A stretch of 11,702 nucleotides of DNA from an uncultured Lachnospiraceae bacterium. GTDB taxonomy: Bacteria > Bacillota_A > Clostridia > Lachnospirales > Lachnospiraceae. The DNA lies in the NCBI GenBank assembly GCA_902773195.1, contig CACYDL010000221.1:1-11702 (forward strand), read 5' to 3'. A program made the translations under genes and the position numbers. The notes under the pieces were generated by a model. That model saw nothing but the letters and a program-made list of their open reading frames with translations. It did no database searches and was not told where the DNA came from. Positions 6,632 through 11,702 of this stretch are shown here, in pieces; position 1 is the first letter of the stretch; each line of letters starts with the position of its first letter.

Positions 6632-8730
6632 GCGGCCGGTTCGTGATAGAGGACGAGCTGGCGAAGCTGCCGAGGCAGCCCGGCGTCTATATCATGCACA
6701 ACGTCCACGACGAGATCATCTACGTCGGAAAGGCAGTCTCCCTCAGAAACCGGGTACGGCAGTATTTTCAGAGCACGAGAAACAAGTCCCCGAAGATCGT
6801 CCGCATGGTGTCCGAGATCGACCGGTTCGAGTACATCGTCACGGATTCCGAGCTGGAAGCGCTGGTGCTGGAGTCAAACCTGATCAAGGAGAACCGTCCG
6901 AAGTACAACACGATGCTGAAGGACGACAAGACCTATCCGTATATCAGGGTGACGCTCGGCGAAGCCTATCCCCGGATCCTCCTCGCCAGGGGGATGAAGA
7001 AGGACAGCTCGAAGTACTACGGGCCCTACCCGACGGCGGGAGCCGTCCACGACACCATCGAGCTTCTGACGAGGCTCTACCGCATACGGACCTGCGCGAG
7101 GCGCCTGCCGGAGACGCAGGGAAAGGGAAGACCCTGCCTCAACTACCACATCGGCCGCTGCGGCGCGCCGTGCCAGGGCTGGGTCTCCGAGGAGGAATAC
7201 CGCGCGAACGTGATGCGGGCGGTGCGGTTCCTGGACGGGGACACCGGGGAGGAGATCCGGCGCCTCACGGAGAAGATGCAGGAGGCGTCCGCCGACATGC
7301 GGTTCGAGGACGCCGCGGGCTACAGGGATCTGATCGAGAGCATCCGGATCATCGGCGAGCGGCAGAAGATCACCTCGGCGGACGGTGACGACAGGGACGT
7401 CATCGCCGTCGCCGTGGACACCGCGAAGGAGGACAACAGCTCCATGGGGCGCACGGAGGCCGTCGCCCAGGTGTTCTTCGTGAGAGGAGGACGCCTCATC
7501 GGCAGGGAGCATTTCTTCCTCACCTCCGAGGACGAGGAGCCCGGGCAGATTCTCTCGAGCTTCATCTCACAGTATTACGCCGGCACGCCCTTCATCCCGA
7601 AGGAGCTCATGATCGAGAGGGAGATTCCCGACCGGGAGCTGCTGGAGGAATGGCTGTCCAATCGCCGCGGCTCCAGGGTCGCCATCCGGGTTCCCCGGAG
7701 GGGCATGAAGGAGAAGCTGGTGGAGATGGCCGCCGAGAACGCCGCCAACACCCTCTCGCGGGACCGCGAGAGGCTCCAGAGGGAGGAGATGCGGACGACG
7801 GGGGCGGTGCGGGAGATCCGGGAGCTGCTCGGCGTCCCCTGCGCCGACAGGATGGAGGCCTTCGATATTTCCAACATCAGCGGCTTCGAATCGGTGGGCT
7901 CCATGGTCGTGTTCGACCGCGGAAAGCCGAAGAGAACCGACTACAGAAAATTCAGGATCAGGACCGTGACAGGTCCCAACGACTACGCCTCGATGGAGGA
8001 GGTGCTGACGAGACGCTTTCTCCGCGCCAGGGACGGCTCGGCCGGCTTTTCGGTGCTGCCGGACGTCCTGCTGATGGACGGAGGGAAAGGGCAGGTCCAC
8101 GTCGCGGAGAAGGTCCTGGCGGACCTGGGGCTGGAGATCCCGGTGGCCGGCATGGTCAAGGACGATTTCCACCGGACGAGGGGGATCTGGTACCACGGGC
8201 GCGAGCTCCCCATAGACCCCGCGTCGGAGGGCTTCAAGCTGGTCACGAGAATACAGGACGAGGCGCACCGGTTCGCCATCGAGTACCACCGCCTTCTCCG
8301 GAGCAAGGGGCAGGTGAGATCCGTGCTGGACGACATCGGGGGCATCGGCGACAAAAGACGCAAGGCGCTGCTCCGGTCCTTCGGGTCGCTGGAAGCGATC
8401 CGGGACGCCTCGCTGGAGGAGCTGGCGGCGTCGCCGTCCATGAACCGCAGGGCGGCGGAGCAGGTCCGGTGGTTTTTCCATCCGGATGAGAAGCCTGACG
8501 CCGGGGAAGCCGCGGAGACGGCGGAGACGGCCGAGACGGCAGAGACCGCCGATGCCGCAGAGACGGCCGAGACGGCAGAGAGCGTCAGGGCCGCAGAGGC
8601 GGCAGAGGCCACAGGCGCCGCAGAGACGGCGGAGGACGCCGGGACCGCGGAAGACGGAAGCGCAGACCGCGGAGACACACAGAGATTACAGCCCGAGGAA
8701 TCCGGGCCGAAAGGAGGACAGTTCCCATGA
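6628..8730 (+). CDS. uvrC: UvrABC excinuclease subunit C
   Basis: UvrC makes both incisions around bulky DNA lesions once UvrB is loaded. It has 700 residues; the family norm is about 600. The N-terminal GIY-YIG nuclease domain shows GVY (19-21), YVG (32-34) and Glu82. Four cysteines (156, 170, 178, 182) match the spacing of those reported to bind an iron-sulfur cluster in E. coli UvrC. The UVR motif for UvrB contact lies at about 210-242. The RNase H-like nuclease domain keeps Asp413 (FDIS), Asp452 (NDY), Asp484 (MDGGKGQ) and His547 (DEAH). Helix-hairpin-helix motifs occupy about 566-617. From about 625 to 700 is a low-complexity Ala-Glu-Thr tail encoded by a 9-bp repeat. The ATG overlaps the ftsH stop and the TGA overlaps the hprK start, so translation is probably coupled. 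Confidence 0.98.
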   Translation: MSGRFVIEDELAKLPRQPGVYIMHNVHDEIIYVGKAVSLRNRVRQYFQSTRNKSPKIVRMVSEIDRFEYIVTDSELEALVLESNLIKENRPKYNTMLKDDKTYPYIRVTLGEAYPRILLARGMKKDSSKYYGPYPTAGAVHDTIELLTRLYRIRTCARRLPETQGKGRPCLNYHIGRCGAPCQGWVSEEEYRANVMRAVRFLDGDTGEEIRRLTEKMQEASADMRFEDAAGYRDLIESIRIIGERQKITSADGDDRDVIAVAVDTAKEDNSSMGRTEAVAQVFFVRGGRLIGREHFFLTSEDEEPGQILSSFISQYYAGTPFIPKELMIEREIPDRELLEEWLSNRRGSRVAIRVPRRGMKEKLVEMAAENAANTLSRDRERLQREEMRTTGAVREIRELLGVPCADRMEAFDISNISGFESVGSMVVFDRGKPKRTDYRKFRIRTVTGPNDYASMEEVLTRRFLRARDGSAGFSVLPDVLLMDGGKGQVHVAEKVLADLGLEIPVAGMVKDDFHRTRGIWYHGRELPIDPASEGFKLVTRIQDEAHRFAIEYHRLLRSKGQVRSVLDDIGGIGDKRRKALLRSFGSLEAIRDASLEELAASPSMNRRAAEQVRWFFHPDEKPDAGEAAETAETAETAETADAAETAETAESVRAAEAAEATGAAETAEDAGTAEDGSADRGDTQRLQPEESGPKGGQFP
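8509..8649. repeat. Degenerate 9-bp tandem repeat in the 3' end of uvrC
   Basis: Imperfect copies of a nine-base unit close to GCNGAGACG run in frame through the last part of uvrC, encoding repeated Ala-Glu-Thr (for example ETAETAETAET and AAETAETAES). The first copies are nearly identical and the later ones increasingly degenerate, with substitutions to Asp, Ser, Val and Gly. Unit length is a multiple of three, so copy-number change would not shift the frame. This suggests replication-slippage expansion. Confidence 0.85.
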
Positions 8731-9668
8731 AGACATTCGTCCGGCTCTCCCGGCTGGCGGAGGCGCTCAGGCTCGTCAATCTGACGCCCGACATCGACAT
8801 GTCTGAGATCCGGCTCACGACGCCGGATATCAACAGGCCCGCGCTGCAGCTGACCGGCTACTACGAGCATTTCGTGAAGGAGAGGGTCCAGATCATCGGT
8901 TACGTCGAGTACTCCTATATCATGCAGCTGGAGGAGGAGGAAAGAACGCAGATCTACGAGAGATTCGTCGCCAGCGGCATCCCCTGCGTGATCTTCACGA
9001 CTCTGACGGAGCCGTCCGTGCACATGCTGGATATCGCCAGGAAATACGGGGTGCCCACCCTTGTCACCGAGCGCACCACCAGCGGCTTCATGGCGGAGAT
9101 CATCCGCTGGCTCGGCGTGGAGCTGGCTCCGAGCATCTCGGTCCACGGCGTCCTGGTGGACGTCTACGGCGAGGGCGTACTCATCATGGGTGAGAGCGGC
9201 ATCGGCAAGAGCGAGGCGGCTCTCGAGCTGGTCAGGCGCGGCCACCGCCTGGTGAGCGACGACGTCGTCATCATCCGCAAGGTGTCCGACGTCACGCTCG
9301 TGGGATCCGCCCCCGACCTGACGAGGCACTTCATCGAGCTGCGCGGCATCGGGATCATCGACGTTAAGACGCTCTACGGCGTGGAGCACGTCAAGGACAC
9401 CCAGGCCATCGACCTCGTCATCAAGCTGGAGGACTGGAGCAAGGAGAGGGAGTACGACCGGCTGGGACTGGAGGAGGAGTTCACGGAATTCCTCGGAAAC
9501 AAAGTCGTGTCCCACTCGCTGCCGATCCGTCCGGGCAGGAATCTCGCCGTCATCGTCGAGACGGCCGCGGTCAACCACCGCCAGAAAAAAATGGGATACA
9601 ACGCGGCCCAGGAGCTCTACCGCCGCGTTCAGGAAAATATGTCAACGCACAGGGAGGAGAAAAAATGA
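8727..9668 (+). CDS. hprK: HPr kinase/phosphorylase
   Basis: This bifunctional enzyme phosphorylates HPr of the phosphotransferase system on Ser46 and removes the phosphate again. In Firmicutes, P-Ser-HPr serves as corepressor for CcpA-mediated catabolite repression. At 313 residues it is full length. The N-terminal domain covers about 1-130. The catalytic domain has His140 (SVHGVLVDV), Walker A GESGIGKS (155-162), Asp178-Asp179 (LVSDDVV), the family signature IELRGIGIIDV (203-213), and a C-terminal loop PIRPGRNLAVIVETAAVNHR (266-285). AAGGAGG (8711-8717) lies 9 nt before ATG 8727, inside the end of uvrC. Its stop overlaps the glucokinase start by 4 nt. Neighbouring glucokinase fits a carbon-control role. 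No gene for HPr or enzyme I is in the window. Confidence 0.97.
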   Translation: MKTFVRLSRLAEALRLVNLTPDIDMSEIRLTTPDINRPALQLTGYYEHFVKERVQIIGYVEYSYIMQLEEEERTQIYERFVASGIPCVIFTTLTEPSVHMLDIARKYGVPTLVTERTTSGFMAEIIRWLGVELAPSISVHGVLVDVYGEGVLIMGESGIGKSEAALELVRRGHRLVSDDVVIIRKVSDVTLVGSAPDLTRHFIELRGIGIIDVKTLYGVEHVKDTQAIDLVIKLEDWSKEREYDRLGLEEEFTEFLGNKVVSHSLPIRPGRNLAVIVETAAVNHRQKKMGYNAAQELYRRVQENMSTHREEKK

Positions 9669-10603
9669 GCAGCTACTGTTTTGGTATCGACGTAGGAGGA
9701 ACAACGGTCAAGTGCGGTCTCTTCAAGACGGACGGCACGCTCGTCGAGAAGTGGGAGATTCCGACCAGGTCCGAAGAAGCGGGCAAGAACATTCTTCCGG
9801 ATATTGCGCAGACTGTTCTCGGAAAGATTCAGACGGCCGGGCTTGAGAAGTCGGACGTGGCCGGCATCGGCGTCGGCATTCCGGGACCGGTGAGGGACGG
9901 CAAGGTGCCCGTGGCGGTCAATCTCCACTGGGGCGAGACCGACGTCGAGGGAACCCTCGGAGAGCTCACGGGCCTTCCCGTCCGCGCGGGCAATGACGCC
10001 AACGTGGCCGCCCTCGGTGAGATGTGGATGGGCGGCGCCAAGGGCTACAGCAACGTCATCGTCGTGACCCTGGGCACCGGCGTCGGCGGCGGCATCATCG
10101 TCGACGGAAAGATCGTCGAGGGCGCCCACGGAGCCGGCGGCGAGATCGGCCACACCCATGTCGACGACGATATCACGGATCCCTGCAACTGCGGAAACTG
10201 CGGCTGCCTCGAGCAGGTCGCCTCGGCGACCGGCGTCGTCCGGCTCGCCAAAGAAGAGCTCGCGGCGATGGATCCGGAGGAGGAGACGGATCTCGACGTG
10301 AACACCCTTTCCTCCAGAAGTATCTTCGACGCCTACAAGAGGGGCGACAAGGCCGCGGAGAGAATCGTCAAGAGATTCGCCTCCTATCTCGGCAAGGCCC
10401 TCGCGGGCTACGCCTGCGTCGTGGATCCGGACGTCTTCGTCATCGGCGGCGGCGTCTCCAACGCCGGCCAGCCGCTGATCGACATCGTGACGAGATATTA
10501 CAGGGAGAGCGCGTTCACGTCGAGCAAGAACACGCCCCTCGTGCTGGCGAAGCTCGGCAACGACGCGGGCATCTACGGCTCCGCGAAGCTGGTTCTCGGC
10601 TGA
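9665..10603 (+). CDS. ROK family glucokinase
   Basis: The likely reaction is ATP-dependent phosphorylation of glucose to glucose-6-phosphate in the cytoplasm. The 312 residues show the ROK layout: phosphate-binding GIDVGGTTVK (7-16), GIGVGIPGPV (67-76), catalytic Asp111 in GNDANVAALGE, and TLGTGVGGGII (135-145). The zinc site is His163 in GEIGH with cysteines of CNCGNCGCLE (174-183; Cys174, 176 and 181 in the expected positions). A second nucleotide-binding segment, VFVIGGGVSNAG, lies at 257-268. There is no N-terminal helix-turn-helix domain, so it is a kinase rather than a ROK repressor. ATG 9665 overlaps the hprK TGA, with GGAGG at 9653-9657. It resembles Firmicutes GlcK proteins; substrate preference for glucose over other hexoses or N-acetylated sugars is not proven by sequence. 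Confidence 0.93.
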   Translation: MSSYCFGIDVGGTTVKCGLFKTDGTLVEKWEIPTRSEEAGKNILPDIAQTVLGKIQTAGLEKSDVAGIGVGIPGPVRDGKVPVAVNLHWGETDVEGTLGELTGLPVRAGNDANVAALGEMWMGGAKGYSNVIVVTLGTGVGGGIIVDGKIVEGAHGAGGEIGHTHVDDDITDPCNCGNCGCLEQVASATGVVRLAKEELAAMDPEEETDLDVNTLSSRSIFDAYKRGDKAAERIVKRFASYLGKALAGYACVVDPDVFVIGGGVSNAGQPLIDIVTRYYRESAFTSSKNTPLVLAKLGNDAGIYGSAKLVLG

Positions 10604-10624
10604 AGCGAATCTAAATAACGGATA

Positions 10625-10639
10625 CCGCCGCACCGGCGG
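10625..10639 (+). other. Short GC hairpin before the isomerase gene
   Basis: CCGCCG (10625-10630) pairs with CGGCGG (10634-10639) around a three-base loop, just upstream of the Shine-Dalgarno sequence AGGAGG (10646-10651). No T run follows, so it should not terminate transcription from the glucokinase gene. It may affect mRNA stability or initiation; nothing more can be said. Confidence 0.4.
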
Positions 10640-10660
10640 CGTGTGAGGAGGAAACAGATT

Positions 10661-11176
10661 ATGGCAAATCCGGCAGTAACCATTACCATGGAGGACGGCG
10701 GCGTCATCAAAGCCGAACTCTATCCGGACATCGCACCGAATACGGTCAGAAACTTTGTCTGCCTCGTGAAGAAGGGCTTCTACGACGGGGTGATCTTCCA
10801 CCGCGTGATTCCCGGCTTCATGATCCAGGGCGGCGACCCCACCGGCACCGGCATGGGCGGCCCAGGCTACTCCATCCGCGGCGAGTTCCGCTCCAACGGC
10901 ATCGCCAATTCGCTCAAGCACACGCGCGGCGTGCTCTCCATGGCGAGATCCATGAACCGCAACTCCGCCGGCAGCCAGTTCTTTGTGATGCACGCCGACG
11001 CCCCGCACCTGGACGGCGATTACGCCGCCTTCGGCAAAGTGATCGAGGGCATGGACGCCGTCGACCGCATCGCCTCCACCCGCACCGGCATGCAGGATCG
11101 CCCCGTGGAGGAGCAGAAGATCCGCCGCGCGACGGTGGACACCTTTGGCGAGACCTACACCGTGCAGAAGATGTAA
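10661..11176 (+). CDS. Cyclophilin-type peptidyl-prolyl cis-trans isomerase
   Basis: This enzyme catalyses cis-trans isomerisation of peptide bonds before proline, assisting protein folding. The 171 residues form one cyclophilin domain with the active-site block FHRVIPGFMIQGGD (46-59; Arg48, Phe53, Gln56). These are followed by NSAGSQFFVM (101-110) and HLDGDYAAFGKVIEGMDAVD (116-135), where His116 takes the place of the tryptophan that confers cyclosporin sensitivity in human cyclophilin A. There is no signal peptide, so it is cytoplasmic. ATG 10661 has AGGAGG 9 nt upstream; a GTG at 10643 overlaps that site and is rejected. It follows the glucokinase after 57 nt without an intervening terminator, so readthrough is likely. 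Ten of its twelve arginines are CGC, unlike the gene just upstream. Confidence 0.96.
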   Translation: MANPAVTITMEDGGVIKAELYPDIAPNTVRNFVCLVKKGFYDGVIFHRVIPGFMIQGGDPTGTGMGGPGYSIRGEFRSNGIANSLKHTRGVLSMARSMNRNSAGSQFFVMHADAPHLDGDYAAFGKVIEGMDAVDRIASTRTGMQDRPVEEQKIRRATVDTFGETYTVQKM

Positions 11177-11193
11177 TCCCCTGCGCCCATGCG

Positions 11194-11229
11194 AACCGGC
11201 CGCGGATATACTGTCCGCGGTCGGTTTTT
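11194..11229 (+). terminator. Intrinsic terminator after the isomerase gene
   Basis: A 13-bp hairpin pairs 11194-11206 with 11214-11226, containing CCGCGGA/TCCGCGG and one G-U pair, with a seven-base loop (TATACTG), followed by Ts to 11229. It begins 18 nt after the stop codon. The 5' flank lacks a matching A run, so it serves the plus strand rather than the convergent gene. Confidence 0.92.
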
Positions 11230-11230
11230 A

Positions 11231-11638
11231 TCAGGCGGTCCTTGCGCGCCTTTTGGATTTGAGCGGCTTCAAATTCGCGGCCAGCGCGCCGGAGAGCGCC
11301 CCTGCCAGCGTGCCCAGCGCGAATTCGCTCGCAAGCAGCGCGGGCGGGGCCAGTTTGCCGTCCAGCAGGCAGTAGAGCCCGTAACCCAGCACCATGTACA
11401 AAAGTCCTACAAGGGCGCCCAGTGCCAGCCCGCGACGGCCGCCCAGTCCCACCGCTGCCAGCGCACCGAGCAGAATGGAAAGTATCTTCAGCGCCTGGTT
11501 GAGCGCCAGCAGCGCGTCATCGGATACATCGCCGATCATCACCGCGCCCGCCAGCAGCGCCATGCCCGCCAGCGTAGCCAGCACCGCCACGCCCAATCCC
11601 CGTGCCGCCCGAAGCAGCACCGCCCGTCTCTCCGCCAT
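11231..11638 (-). CDS. Small four-helix membrane protein, TIGR04086-like
   Basis: This predicted integral membrane protein of 135 residues has unknown function. Four hydrophobic segments lie at about 14-36, 44-66, 69-91 and 98-121, with a basic N-terminus (AERRAVLLRAARG) and a basic tail (KPLKSKRRARTA). Size, helix count and small-residue-rich composition resemble the TIGR04086 family of Clostridia, known only as a conserved membrane protein; this match is from memory and not verified. The start is placed at ATG 11638 because GGGGAGG (complement of 11647-11653) lies 8 nt upstream. A further ATG at 11659 has no ribosome binding site and would absorb the Shine-Dalgarno sequence into coding sequence. 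It converges on the isomerase gene, and its stop abuts that gene's terminator. Codons lean strongly to GCG for alanine and CTG for leucine. Confidence 0.75.
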   Translation of the reverse strand: MAERRAVLLRAARGLGVAVLATLAGMALLAGAVMIGDVSDDALLALNQALKILSILLGALAAVGLGGRRGLALGALVGLLYMVLGYGLYCLLDGKLAPPALLASEFALGTLAGALSGALAANLKPLKSKRRARTA

Positions 11639-11685
11639 CGCGCACGCCTCCCCTCTCATTCACCAAAGCGTATGCGCGCGGGCGC

Positions 11686-11702
11686 AAAAAAATCCCCGCC
11701 TC
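11686..11702 (-). terminator. Possible minus-strand terminator, cut by window edge
   Basis: Read on the minus strand, the edge shows GAGGCGGGGA followed by seven Ts (plus-strand A-tract 11686-11692). This looks like the 3' arm and U-tract of an intrinsic terminator for a gene lying beyond the right edge. The other arm is outside the window, so pairing cannot be checked. Confidence 0.35.

Noticed and set aside
8509..8649. CRISPR-like array
   Set aside because: The nine-base units are contiguous with no spacers and stay in the uvrC frame, so this is a coding minisatellite.
7983..9578. Open reading frame of 531 codons on the minus strand opposite uvrC and hprK, with Ser-Ala-Val repeats
   Set aside because: It is the antisense shadow of two well-supported genes. 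Its repeats are simply the complement of the uvrC minisatellite.
10589..10617. Promoter for the isomerase gene based on TAAATA at 10612-10617
   Set aside because: No reasonable -35 element lies at the right distance, and the box matches only loosely. Readthrough from the glucokinase gene is simpler.
10643..10660. GTG start for the isomerase at 10643
   Set aside because: It overlaps the Shine-Dalgarno sequence AGGAGG at 10646-10651 and adds residues (MRRKQI) unlike cyclophilins. ATG 10661 fits.

Overview
The window reads as chromosomal housekeeping DNA from a GC-rich member of the Clostridia, most likely a Lachnospiraceae-type organism. The support is the gene order (rpsK-rpsD-rpoA-rplQ), an S4 beginning MAVNRVPVLKRCRSLG, an enlarged L17 of the kind I recall from that family, an HPr kinase next to a ROK glucokinase, and a TIGR04086-type membrane protein. 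Shine-Dalgarno sites are strong (AGGAGG or GGAGG) almost everywhere. The taxon is inferred from protein style, since no search could be run.

Layout. Bases 1-2870 hold the 3' half of the ribosomal alpha operon: rpsK (5' end outside the window), rpsD, rpoA and rplQ, closed by a clear intrinsic terminator at 2895-2924. Two spacers in this operon are unusually long and structured: 340-552 before rpsD and 2180-2333 before rplQ. Each contains a terminator-like hairpin inside an operon that must be read through. A TATAAT box at 2958-2963 then opens a second transcription unit with a folded leader. Its first gene is a secreted, apparently non-lipidated solute-binding protein (3063-4439). It is followed by ftsH (4523-6631), uvrC (6628-8730), hprK (8727-9668) and a ROK glucokinase (9665-10603), the last four chained by three successive 4-nt ATGA overlaps. 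A cyclophilin-type peptidyl-prolyl isomerase (10661-11176) follows after a 57-nt gap, and an intrinsic terminator at 11194-11229 ends the unit. A small four-helix membrane protein (11231-11638) converges from the minus strand. At the right edge, an A-tract beside a GC arm looks like the cut end of a minus-strand terminator.

How the parts work together. The left block makes ribosome subunits and the RNA polymerase alpha subunit. The right block joins membrane-protein quality control (FtsH), nucleotide excision repair (UvrC) and carbon-catabolite control (HprK plus glucokinase), probably as one translationally coupled mRNA. I see no mobile element, CRISPR array, tRNA or rRNA, and no candidate for a wholly new protein system. 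The most interesting unexplained signals are RNA-level: a possible antiterminator/terminator switch before rplQ, a multi-hairpin leader before rpsD, and a stem masking the ribosome binding site of the binding protein. A 9-bp minisatellite tail in uvrC and an abrupt change in arginine codon choice at the isomerase gene also deserve a look. No stretch longer than 300 bases lacks a gene.
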